Part shown: piece after piece, positions 44,091-51,067 of the stretch
Layout: every line of letters starts with the position of its first letter
Numbering within the stretch: the stretch's first letter is position 1
Source of the DNA: Verrucomicrobiota bacterium
GTDB taxonomy: Bacteria; Chlamydiota; Chlamydiia; Chlamydiales; SM23-39
Length of the DNA stretch: 64,000 bases
Direction of reading: 5' to 3'
NCBI GenBank assembly: GCA_018239895.1
Contig: JAFEGL010000003.1
Location: forward strand, 225,859-289,858
Made by a program: the position numbers and the translations under genes
The notes under the pieces: generated by a model
Told to the model about the DNA's origin: nothing
Database searches by the model: none
Seen by the model: the letters and a program-made list of their open reading frames with translations, nothing else

Positions 44091-44324
44091 ATGAAAAATA
44101 TAACAGCTTTTCTAAAAGACACTGAAGTCGCCGTGCGATATGGCGTAAGCCGTCCCACTATATGGCGATGGACTAAAAATGGGAATTTTCCAAAACCAGT
44201 CAAACTTGGAGCTGGCTCAACTCGTTGGCGTGCATCTGATCTAGAGGCTTGGGAGAATAATCAATTCCAGCATGAGGTTGTTGTTCAAAGTATGGTATCT
44301 GCTCGGACAGCAAGCAATGTCTAA
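44091..44324 (+). CDS. AlpA-family regulator / excisionase-like HTH protein
   Basis: 77 residues from the ATG at 44091 (GAGG seven bases upstream). FLKDTEVAVRYGVSRPTIWRWTKNGNFPKPVKLG...TRWRASDLEAWENNQ is the typical MerR-like winged helix of AlpA (Pfam 'Phage_AlpA'). AlpA activates integrase expression and helps excision in CP4-57-type elements, matching the P4-like integrase here. It overlaps the next start by 8 bp. Confidence 0.88.
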   Translation: MKNITAFLKDTEVAVRYGVSRPTIWRWTKNGNFPKPVKLGAGSTRWRASDLEAWENNQFQHEVVVQSMVSARTASNV

Positions 44325-45225
44325 GATTCCGTATGTTTTTCTTGCAATGCCTCATGAGTTTTTGACAGAGGATTTTTTAAAAGATCCCGTCATGATTCGT
44401 TTTATTGTATGGATGCTTAAGCGTATTTCTCCTAATCCGTCCTTAATTCCATTGAAAGGACAAAGCAAGCTATTGCGGCTAGATCCATTTGAATTTATGT
44501 TTGGTAGAGAAGCGTGCGCCTTAGCTGCGGGAATTTCTCTAAAGAATGCGCGCACAAGGCTAAAACAGCTAATCGGCCTTGGATATGTCAAGAAAGTGGC
44601 TAACAAAGGGGCCAGCACTTACTCCGTTTACAGGATAGAGACAAGCGCTTTTCGTCAAAGTGTGGGCCAGCAAAAAGAACAGCAAGTAGAGCAGCAAACA
44701 GGCCGATCAGCTGGCCACAATCAAGAAACGCAGATCGTAGATTCTAAAAATATAAAAGAGACGCCTAACGTTATTCCAAAAGCCATCGATAGATCGCCTC
44801 TTTCAAATAAGCAAAAAAGCGACCTGGAGGGACTGCTTGTCTACTGCCAGGATAAAAATCTTAAAATCTCAGAACGTGCTTTGAGACGATGGCTTCGTCT
44901 CTATGAATTGCAGCGCATATTGGATCATCTTGCGTTATTGGTAAATGGTCTCGATGGAATTAAAAAACCTGAAGCTTGGATGGAAGTTGCTTTAAAAGAA
45001 AATTATTCGGCTCTGAATAGCAATATCAATGAGAATCGAGCATTCACAGAAGATTTTGTCAAAAGAAACAAATGGAACGGTATTAAAATAACGCAATCCT
45101 ATTGTACTCATTCGCTTTCAAGCAAAGATTATTCGTTTAGGTTGCCACCAGAGAGTTTTCGTAAAATGCTCATTCAGTGTTACGAGCAGTACTGTCAAAA
45201 TGAGGAAGCAAGTGATGACTACTGA
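44317..45225 (+). CDS. Replication-associated HTH protein (putative)
   Basis: 302 residues from the ATG at 44317 (frame open to 44272). Residues about 45-95 form a winged-helix: LDPFEFMFGREACALAAGISLKNARTRLKQLIGLGYVKK...TYSVYRI (part quoted). A Gln-rich linker follows (QKEQQVEQQTGRSAGHNQ), then a helical domain with KISERALRRWLRLYELQRILDHL resembling C-terminal parts of phage and plasmid replisome organisers. That layout, and iterons 0.7 kb downstream, suggest an initiator or replisome organiser; I could not match a named family. Confidence 0.5.
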   Translation: MSKIPYVFLAMPHEFLTEDFLKDPVMIRFIVWMLKRISPNPSLIPLKGQSKLLRLDPFEFMFGREACALAAGISLKNARTRLKQLIGLGYVKKVANKGASTYSVYRIETSAFRQSVGQQKEQQVEQQTGRSAGHNQETQIVDSKNIKETPNVIPKAIDRSPLSNKQKSDLEGLLVYCQDKNLKISERALRRWLRLYELQRILDHLALLVNGLDGIKKPEAWMEVALKENYSALNSNINENRAFTEDFVKRNKWNGIKITQSYCTHSLSSKDYSFRLPPESFRKMLIQCYEQYCQNEEASDDY

Positions 45226-45697
45226 GATTAAATCTCCTGAAAATTCAGGAAAAATACAGGCGAAAGGGAAATATAAAAAGGGATTTTCAGGCAATCCAAA
45301 AGGAAAGCCTAAAGGAGCACGAAATAAATCTACTTTGGCAGCAGAAGCTCTTTTGGAAGGTTCTTTAGAAAAAATTTGCAAGAAAGTCGAAGAAGAGGCC
45401 TTAAATGGCAACATGCAAGCGGCAAAAATGATCTTGGAAAGGTTTTTACCACCAAGAAAAGATCGATGCATTGAAATCGACCTTCCATCGGTACACACAT
45501 TCGAAGATGTGCTTATTGCCATTGAATTCATTTTCAATGCTGTAGGAAAAGGAAACATCACGCCTTCAGAAGGAGAATTGCTGGCTAAGATGGTAGAAAG
45601 CTATTCAAAGGCTTTGGAATCCTACCAATTTGAATTCAGACTGAAAAACTTAGAAGAAAATTTAAACAACAGGAGTAAACATGAAGCCAGTAAATAA
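45215..45697 (+). CDS. DUF5681-containing protein
   Basis: 160 residues from the ATG at 45215; AGGAAG lies seven bases upstream (an ATG at 45200 is in frame). The segment KKGFSGNPKGKPKGARNKSTLAAEALLEG is the DUF5681 signature, found in phage and mobile-element proteins often near terminase-like genes. The rest is helical, with a coiled-coil end. It overlaps the replication-like gene by 11 bp and the following gene by 17 bp. Confidence 0.75.
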   Translation: MTTEIKSPENSGKIQAKGKYKKGFSGNPKGKPKGARNKSTLAAEALLEGSLEKICKKVEEEALNGNMQAAKMILERFLPPRKDRCIEIDLPSVHTFEDVLIAIEFIFNAVGKGNITPSEGELLAKMVESYSKALESYQFEFRLKNLEENLNNRSKHEASK

Positions 45698-45899
45698 ACA
45701 ACGAGTAGAGCAGTTAGAAAAAGCTTGTAATTTTGAGAAAGGCAAGCCTTCTTACGCTTTGGTGATATACAGCGCGGAAATGGCCGATAAAATTTCTGAG
45801 CTTGAAGTAGATGCTGATTTTGTCGTGGCTTTGCCAGATAATGAAAGAGGCGATCTCAGTGAAGAAATACCCAAGGGAGGGTATAAGGTGTTTTTTTGA
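45681..45899 (+). CDS. Small hypothetical protein of the mobile element
   Basis: 72 residues with a good ribosome site (AGGAG before the ATG) and ordered character (ALVIYSAEMADKISELEVDADFVVALPDNERG). No family recognised. It is the last gene of the int-led plus-strand run; iteron cluster A follows eight bases after its stop. Confidence 0.6.
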   Translation: MKPVNKQRVEQLEKACNFEKGKPSYALVIYSAEMADKISELEVDADFVVALPDNERGDLSEEIPKGGYKVFF

Positions 45900-45906
45900 C
45901 TCAACT

Positions 45907-45992
45907 GGTTCATTTGATCCTTATAAAACCTTCATTTTAGCTGAACCTGGAAATTAACCTAGAAGAACCTAGAAAACCAAGTTTTCTAGGTT
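45907..45992. repeat. Iteron cluster A with terminal hairpin
   Basis: GGTTCATTTGA (45907-45917), then AACCTGGAAA (45944), AACCTAGAAG (45956), AACCTAGAAA (45966) and the inverted TTTCTAGGTT (45983). The last two form a perfect 12-bp hairpin, AACCTAGAAAAC-CAA-GTTTTCTAGGTT. Cluster B at 50010-50087 repeats the set with the same 12/10/17-base steps. The 323-bp gap 45900-46222 holds only this, the 119-bp repeat and the GC hairpin. Confidence 0.8.
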
Positions 45993-46024
45993 GACTGCCC
46001 CTTTTATTAAGCCTATTTTTTAAA

Positions 46025-46143
46025 GGAATATTTTACGCGTGCCGAACATAAAATACGTGCGCGCATATATTTTACGTGCGGTGTCATACGAGGGAAAAAA
46101 CGAAAGAAGTTCATAAAATATGCGCGCGCTCATAAAATTACGG
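46025..46143. repeat. 119-bp alternating purine/pyrimidine repeat, copy 1
   Basis: A non-coding 119-bp block matching 49810-49928 with about 11 differences and no gaps (counted by eye). It is built from CATAAAATA and GTGCGCGCATATAT-type strings, strictly alternating purine/pyrimidine over 17 bases in places, with ATTTTACGTGCG inversions. This is Z-DNA-prone and cruciform-prone sequence. Confidence 0.85.
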
Positions 46144-46178
46144 GCGCGCCCGCAAAATATGGGCGCGCCCGTAATTTT
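46134..46178. terminator. Perfect 18-bp GC-rich hairpin (bidirectional terminator-like)
   Basis: Arms AAAATTACGGGCGCGCCC and its exact complement around a 9-base loop, followed by TTTTT; the flanking A/T runs make it terminator-like on both strands. Each arm contains the self-complementary GGGCGCGCCC. Copy 2 of the 119-bp repeat lacks this hairpin. Confidence 0.7.
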
Positions 46179-46222
46179 TCTATTAGGAATCTCTTAACGA
46201 GATGATAAAATGTTTTTTACTT

Positions 46223-46588
46223 TTAAGGCGTACGAATAAGAGTCGTGCCTACAGGGTAATGATCTGAAGGATTATCAGTATTTGGTAATGTAATCATAGG
46301 GTCTGGTTTTTCTTCTCGGAACCCAACGGTTGGGTTGATCATTTGGTAAAGACCGCCATTTTCAGGCTTTAATACAATCACATAGTCCTCTTCATCGACT
46401 GCAAACCTTCCAGCCTTTGAATGTTGAGCTGTTACCATGCGTTTTTTTATGGTGGTCGGACCAACACTTGTAACGGCAAGCCCTAGAGATTGTAAATGAT
46501 CACGCAGTAACTCTACATCCTCCTCAGATTTTGCTTTCATCATAATCACTTGCACAAAACCGTATAATATCACACAATGTTGAGCCAT
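46223..46588 (-). CDS. Hypothetical protein of the mobile element
   Basis: 121 residues (106 if the ATG at 46543 is used: MMKAKSEEDVELLRDHLQSLGL). The N-terminal part looks like a small alpha/beta domain and the rest has GRFAVDEEDYVIVLKPENGGLYQMINPTVGF. No family recognised. It is divergent from the peptidoglycan-hydrolase gene with only 26 bp between, so the two may share a control region. The AT-rich hairpin region lies at its 3' end. Confidence 0.55.
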   Translation of the reverse strand: MAQHCVILYGFVQVIMMKAKSEEDVELLRDHLQSLGLAVTSVGPTTIKKRMVTAQHSKAGRFAVDEEDYVIVLKPENGGLYQMINPTVGFREEKPDPMITLPNTDNPSDHYPVGTTLIRTP

Positions 46589-46614
46589 AATGCAGTATTA
46601 GGGCAAGAGTAGCT

Positions 46615-47385
46615 ATGAAACCACCATCAGAAAATATCAAATGGATTAAGGCAAACAAAGGCGAGGGACTTTCAATCGAATATTGCGATAAAGAAGGGAA
46701 TAAGTTAATTCGTAGAAAAGATCCTACCCCAAAATCCCTAAAAGGCTCTAAAGCATGGCGTCATAATAATCCAGGCAATTTGGTAATAGGACCCCACGCG
46801 CGTCAACATGGAGCAATTGGTAGTGCTGAATACATTGTAATTGATGAAAAAGGTAAAGAGAAGAAATACACATTTGCCATTTTTCCAAGCTATGAAATCG
46901 GTCGAGCAGCGATGATCGCTCTCTTTAAAGAAGAGCGATTTTTAAAGCTTACGCTTGAAGATTTGCCTAGAAAATACACGGGTGTTGAAGAGGGTCAACC
47001 AGACACTAAAGAAGCCATCGCTTATCGTGACTTTTTGCGAACAAGCACAAAGTTTGATATGAAAAGAACCATTCGTTCCTTGTCCGAAAATGAATTCAAC
47101 ACTTTAATCAAAAAGATGGAAAATTACGAAGGCTGGCATCCCTGGCCTTGGCCTGATGGTGAAGATTACATACCTATCCAAAAAGTTGGTGGAGTTAAAA
47201 TGAGCCATCAACGTGTCACAGAATATCTAATTATCAATCCGCCGGAAAAAAGATGGGTAACACGCGAAGAAGCTATTCAATTAGCCGAAAAAAAACTATT
47301 GCGTGCCGTTGTCGTACACAATAAAAAACACACATACCTTCGTCCATATCCACATGAAACGCCTTACAGAGACCTCATATGCTGA
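46615..47385 (+). CDS. Peptidoglycan hydrolase-like effector: NNPGN domain plus DUF3892-like C-terminus
   Basis: 256 residues, no signal peptide. IKWIKANKGEGLSIEYCDKEG (8-28) and SKAWRHNNPGNLVIG (45-59), AIGSAEY, FAIFPSYEIGRAAMIALFKEE (88-107), LEDLPRKYTGVEEGQPDTKEAIAYRDFL and MENYEGW (168-174) follow the pattern of phage 'structural protein P5'-like muramidases, often fused in secreted antibacterial effectors. The end, HQRVTEYLIINPPEKRWVTREEAIQLAE...AVVVHNKKHTYLRPYP, matches DUF3892. The next gene, overlapping by 7 bp, is a periplasmic DUF4431 protein, so an effector/immunity pair is likely. Catalytic residues are not assignable by eye. Confidence 0.72.
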   Translation: MKPPSENIKWIKANKGEGLSIEYCDKEGNKLIRRKDPTPKSLKGSKAWRHNNPGNLVIGPHARQHGAIGSAEYIVIDEKGKEKKYTFAIFPSYEIGRAAMIALFKEERFLKLTLEDLPRKYTGVEEGQPDTKEAIAYRDFLRTSTKFDMKRTIRSLSENEFNTLIKKMENYEGWHPWPWPDGEDYIPIQKVGGVKMSHQRVTEYLIINPPEKRWVTREEAIQLAEKKLLRAVVVHNKKHTYLRPYPHETPYRDLIC

Positions 47386-48155
47386 AAAATCTTTTTCTGT
47401 CGTTTTTCTTTTTCTGCTGCATCTTTAGCGAAGTGTCTGGATATTTTTGGGAGTTTGAGCAAAGTGTCGTTTTAGACGGAGTTTTAAGGCGAGCCGAAAG
47501 GACTATCACAAAACGAGAAAATGGCAAAGTAGAAGACAAAATTGAAAGAAGTATTGTTCTAGTCACAGATAAGCCTTTGGTTCTTACTCATTCCATCTCA
47601 TTAGAAAAGCAGCCGGTTGTTTCTGCGGCAATAACCTATCCTCATATTAATGTGTATCTTCCTGAGGAATTTCTGCCACTTATTGAAAAGCATGTTCAGT
47701 GCAGCGGAACATTTCGGAAAACTTTCAATCCCTATGATAATGAAATCGAATTTCATATCGATACCGCATTGGATAGTGATCATCTATCACATCAACTAAA
47801 GACATTTTTATACGAGCCTGAAGAAGTTGAACTCCGCGGTATATTATATGAAGAAGTTTATCCAGGTCCTCCTGAATACACGAGTGTAGAGATGGGCGAC
47901 CGTCCTGAAAAAACAGTCTTTTTAACTTTAAAAGAACCAATAAATGTTGAGCTCAAAAAAAATGCTGAACAAGAAGACATTTTTAATACACCAGAAAAAG
48001 GGGTGCGTGAACTGCAAGTAGTCTTTTCCAATTCTAAACCTTCAGTACATCAAATAAAACAAGAAGTCTCGCTAAAAGGAACCCTTTATCATGCGCATAC
48101 GGCTCATCACCACCGAAGAGTGCTCATGATGGTAAATAGTTGGAAACTTGATTAA
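47379..48155 (+). CDS. Secreted DUF4431-containing protein (candidate immunity protein)
   Basis: 258 residues with a signal peptide (MLKNLFLSFFFFCCIFSEVSG). Beta-rich body; VELRGILYEEVYPGPPEYTSVEMGDRPEKTVFLTLKEPINV (150-190, quoted in part: GPPEY 163-167, GDRPE 173-177) is the DUF4431 signature, and LKGTLYHAHTAHHHRRVLMMV (from 232) is the His-rich end usual for the family. It overlaps the hydrolase gene by 7 bp. A periplasmic location next to a cytosol-made peptidoglycan hydrolase fits an immunity protein protecting the producer's wall. Confidence 0.72.
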   Translation: MLKNLFLSFFFFCCIFSEVSGYFWEFEQSVVLDGVLRRAERTITKRENGKVEDKIERSIVLVTDKPLVLTHSISLEKQPVVSAAITYPHINVYLPEEFLPLIEKHVQCSGTFRKTFNPYDNEIEFHIDTALDSDHLSHQLKTFLYEPEEVELRGILYEEVYPGPPEYTSVEMGDRPEKTVFLTLKEPINVELKKNAEQEDIFNTPEKGVRELQVVFSNSKPSVHQIKQEVSLKGTLYHAHTAHHHRRVLMMVNSWKLD

Positions 48156-48193
48156 TTTTCAAATGGTTACAGTGATTGACGCTACTATTCCCT

Positions 48194-48403
48194 TCAATGA
48201 CGAATATGAGCTTCCTCAGCTAAAACAGATTGCCCGCCGTCAATAATGAAGTTTTGTCCGGTGATGTTATTAGCTTTTTCTGAAACAAGAAATAAAGTCA
48301 TCTCCGCAACATCGATAGGTTTCACAAAACGACCAAGAGGCACTGCTCGAAGTTTTTCTTTACATTCTTCTTTGGTAAGAGTCTGTTCATCATAGACTTT
48401 CAA
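48194..48403 (-). pseudogene. C-terminal fragment of an SDR gene
   Basis: 69 residues: LRAVPLGRFVKPIDVAEMTLFLVSEKANNITGQNFIIDGGQ is the last fifth of a classical SDR; the Rossmann and YxxxK parts are gone. An imperfect inverted repeat TACTGTGC...GCACAGTA (48408-48444) sits at the broken 5' end and may mark a past insertion or deletion. Confidence 0.75.
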
Positions 48404-48486
48404 TGACTACTGTGCTGTTTTTTTATACATAGCACTGCACAGTAAAATGCATAGTTGCTTTACAGGCAATGCCGCTCTTTCATAAT

Positions 48487-48729
48487 TTATTTATGGGTCA
48501 ACCTATTTTGATGGCACCATTCAACTGCTATTTCGCGTAATCGATCTTTTTGATATTCGTACCACTGATCTTGAATTTCATAGGCTTGAATTGCCGTATG
48601 GAATCTTCCAAATGCACCTTTCCCTCTTAATGAGAGATGATCTGATTGCATATCAAGCGCGTCGATCAGTTGCACAAGATCAACAGGGCCCTTATGTTCG
48701 TTATTCTTGAATTTCATGTGAGATGTCAA
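48487..48729 (-). CDS. UPF0158-like protein, short form
   Basis: 80 residues. HLSLRGKGAFGRFHTAIQAYEIQDQWYEYQKDRLREIAVEWC resembles the C-terminal half of UPF0158 proteins (GAFRRFKDxLxxxxIEDxWYxFRDxAxxEIAxEWC). Family members are about 140-160 residues, so this is either a natural short form or a remnant. It lies 12 bp beyond the stop of the Bro-N gene on the same strand. Function of UPF0158 is not settled. Confidence 0.6.
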   Translation of the reverse strand: MTSHMKFKNNEHKGPVDLVQLIDALDMQSDHLSLRGKGAFGRFHTAIQAYEIQDQWYEYQKDRLREIAVEWCHQNRLTHK

Positions 48730-48741
48730 GATTGAACTGTA

Positions 48742-49587
48742 TCACTCATTATCAGAGTCGTTTGTAATTATTTTTTGTGTGGGTAAATAATTCTCATTAG
48801 AGACCACTTTTTTCTGAGTTTTTTGCTCTAGCTCTATCCGTGCTTTTTTTGCGATATTACCCCCTGTTTTTGCAGCAGTGGTATTTTCGACCATGCCAGT
48901 CGCATCGGTGCTCTCGGCTATTTGTCTCGTAGATAGTTCGGCAAGGGCAGTAAAAATTAATTCAGCTTCGCTCATGTGATCACGCAAGTTTTGTGTCTTC
49001 AAACCCTTTAGATTTTTATGCTGTTTTACTGTTATGTCAGCCCATTCTTGATGAATAATGTTAGTGAGGATTGCAAATTCTCGAGTTTCTTTAACGTCAT
49101 GCTCTTTCCAGTAGTCAGTAAGTTTATTGCGCGTCTCTTGACCCATCATGCGCTGTTGAATCCATTTTTCAGTACGTCCATGCTTTTGCCAGGTTTCTCG
49201 AGCTCGATCCAATGATTTTTCTGGGTCAGTCATTTCTTGTATGCGCTCATAACCTACCTTTGCCAGCCAAAGTTTTATTGGTTCGGCTTTTGGACTTGGA
49301 ATCGATTGGATTAGCCGTAGCACAGTTTCAACATTGGCAACATCCGTAAGATATTTTTTTCCATCAGCTGCTTGCAATTTCAGTCGGTTACATTTTGTAA
49401 CCGACTGATTTCCCTCTTTTGCAAGTCTGTTTTTTAAGACTTTCCAGTAATTTCTAGCTGCTTGGAAATCAGATTGTTGGGTTAATACTTGAATGATATC
49501 AACAACCGAAAAATACCATGTTTCTGTGGCCTCATCGTAGACTCTGCGTATCTTATAGTCCTCAAATAGGATCAAGTCGTTTTTCAT
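48742..49587 (-). CDS. Bro-N domain protein (DinD/antirepressor-like)
   Basis: 281 residues from the ATG at 49587 (GAGGGA seven bases upstream; frame open to 49641). LILFEDYKIRRVYDEATETWYFSVVDIIQVLTQQSDFQAARNYWKVLKNRL and LLQAADGKKYLTDVANVETVLRLIQSIPSPKAEPIKLWLAKVGYERI (parts quoted) are the Bro-N pattern of viral antirepressors and DinD-type proteins. The C-terminal part is a long helical region. Such proteins bind DNA and often answer DNA damage in mobile elements. Upstream lies a 521-bp control-like region with three kinds of repeats. Confidence 0.85.
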   Translation of the reverse strand: MKNDLILFEDYKIRRVYDEATETWYFSVVDIIQVLTQQSDFQAARNYWKVLKNRLAKEGNQSVTKCNRLKLQAADGKKYLTDVANVETVLRLIQSIPSPKAEPIKLWLAKVGYERIQEMTDPEKSLDRARETWQKHGRTEKWIQQRMMGQETRNKLTDYWKEHDVKETREFAILTNIIHQEWADITVKQHKNLKGLKTQNLRDHMSEAELIFTALAELSTRQIAESTDATGMVENTTAAKTGGNIAKKARIELEQKTQKKVVSNENYLPTQKIITNDSDNE

Positions 49588-49680
49588 TGTAAAATCCCTC
49601 TTGTTTTCAGAAGTATAGACCCACCAATGGATTCTCTTCAAAGAAAACTAATTATCGGCGGTTTACCTAACCACCAACGC

Positions 49681-49747
49681 GAACTGCGAACATTTGACCA
49701 TGAACTCCGCATATTTGGACAATAGGAGCTCCGAACATTTGGAGCTG
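49681..49747. repeat. Three tandem degenerate repeats upstream of the Bro-N gene
   Basis: Units starting at 49681, 49702 and 49727 share the pattern A(A/G)CT(C/G)CG(A/C)A(C/T)ATTTG: GAACTGCGAACATTTG, GAACTCCGCATATTTG and AGCTCCGAACATTTG. About 21-25 bp each. They lie in the 521-bp gap 49588-50108, about 95 bp upstream of the Bro-N start, and could be binding sites for it or an IS remnant. Confidence 0.6.
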
Positions 49748-49809
49748 AGGAGGCAAATAGCACACACTGTAGCTTCTCCATTTCCAGCAAACTTTCTCGA
49801 TTAAAAAAA

Positions 49810-49928
49810 GGAATATTTTACGTGCGCCGAGCATAAAATACGTGCACGCATATATTTTACGTGCGGTATCATACGTAGGAGAGGACGAAAGATGTTCATA
49901 AAATATGCGCGCGCTCATAAAATTACGG
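49810..49928. repeat. 119-bp alternating purine/pyrimidine repeat, copy 2
   Basis: Second copy of 46025-46143 in the same orientation, about 91% identical by eye and without gaps. It ends where copy 1 runs into its GC hairpin; here the sequence continues as AAGCCTG without a hairpin. Confidence 0.85.
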
Positions 49929-50009
49929 AAGCCTGAAATTTATGAATATTTCAAAAAATGTGTCAAAAGGGGCTTCCTTGACAGAGAAGTTGTTTGTTGA
50001 GCTTTAGCA

Positions 50010-50087
50010 GGTTCATTTGAACTTCGAAAGAGGCGACTAAACCTAGAAATTTACTAGAAAAGCCTAGAAGTATTGGTTTTCTAGGTT
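50010..50087. repeat. Iteron cluster B
   Basis: GGTTCATTTGA (50010-50020), then AACCTAGAAA (50039), TTACTAGAAA (50051), AGCCTAGAAG (50061) and inverted TTTCTAGGTT (50078). The offsets from the first iteron (+12, +22, +39) equal those of cluster A exactly. It ends 21 bp before the nucleotidyltransferase ATG, so it may also act as its operator. Confidence 0.8.
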
Positions 50088-50108
50088 CTCCGAAACGTTA
50101 GGAAAATA

Positions 50109-50930
50109 ATGATCAGAAAATCGAAGAAGAAAATCTTGACATCAGAAAAAGATGTAGAGAAAACTTTAATATATTTATCAAACAATATTAAGGAAATCCT
50201 TGATAAAAATTTGATAGGTCTATACCTATTCGGCTCTTTAACTTATGGCGACTTTAACCCTGAGAATAGTGACATTGATTTGGTAGCAATTCTAGATAAA
50301 CCGATTAACCCCCTTCAACTTGATCGAATCAAGCGAATGCATATCGAAGCAAAAAAACTATATGAAAAATGGGGCGCTAGACTGGAATGTTCTTACACGC
50401 CCATTGACCTATTCAAAAATATATTACCACCAAAAGAACCTCGTCCTTATTATGGAAATGGTTTTTTCTATGAAGAAGCACCTTACGGAAATGAATGGAT
50501 AATCAATAACTATTTATTGTACCAACATGGCGTCTCTCTCATTGGGCCTGATTTTAGGGATATGTTTGAACCTATCGATATCATTGAAGTTCAAAAAGCT
50601 TGCATACGTGATTTATTTCAAGAATGGGAACCTAAAATAACTGATTATGAATGGTTGGAGAACAGTCATTATCAATCATATCTGGTTATGAATTTATGTC
50701 GCATTTTATACACTGTCATGTGCGGCTTTGCAGGAACAAAAAAAACTGCTGCGACATGGGTTAAAAATGAATTTAAATCAGCATGGATAAATAATTTGAT
50801 TGAGGTAGCCGAAAGTTGGGACTACAACAAAGAAATGTTTTTGAAAGATAAAACCATTGATTTTATTAAGTTCACAATTGACGAAATTAAGAAAACAAAA
50901 CTTTATCATGAGCTAGATTCGGAAAGGTAA
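50109..50930 (+). CDS. AadA/ANT-like nucleotidyltransferase
   Basis: 273 residues. GLYLFGSLTYGDFNPENSDIDLVAIL holds the polymerase-beta-type GS...DxD metal site; the C-terminal helical part (residues about 160-260, with NLCRILYTVMCGFAGTKKTAATWV) matches DUF4111 of aminoglycoside adenylyltransferases, where the LCR...G...SK/TK segment orients substrate. The family adenylylates streptomycin/spectinomycin, but many members are of unknown substrate. AT-rich coding compared with core genes. AGGA precedes the ATG. Confidence 0.75.
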   Translation: MIRKSKKKILTSEKDVEKTLIYLSNNIKEILDKNLIGLYLFGSLTYGDFNPENSDIDLVAILDKPINPLQLDRIKRMHIEAKKLYEKWGARLECSYTPIDLFKNILPPKEPRPYYGNGFFYEEAPYGNEWIINNYLLYQHGVSLIGPDFRDMFEPIDIIEVQKACIRDLFQEWEPKITDYEWLENSHYQSYLVMNLCRILYTVMCGFAGTKKTAATWVKNEFKSAWINNLIEVAESWDYNKEMFLKDKTIDFIKFTIDEIKKTKLYHELDSER

Positions 50931-50963
50931 AAAAACTTGAAAAAATAGCCTGCACAACACTCA

Positions 50964-50995
50964 CGATCATTTCGTTGATACCAACGAAATGATCG
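50964..50995. terminator. Perfect 14-bp hairpin between convergent genes
   Basis: CGATCATTTCGTTG-ATAC-CAACGAAATGATCG. It lies 33 bp after the nucleotidyltransferase stop, between convergent genes. No T-tract follows, so terminator function is likely from position but not certain. Confidence 0.5.
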
Positions 50996-51067
50996 ACACT
51001 AGTTCTGAAGGGCATCAAAATGTTTGTAATAGTGGGTTGAGGACACTAAACATAAATGAAAATCCAC

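Noticed and set aside
49667..49918. 83-residue minus-strand frame upstream of the Bro-N gene
   Set aside because: It lies across the 119-bp repeat and the tandem repeats, has no ribosome site or recognisable pattern, and the repeat's other copy does not keep the frame.
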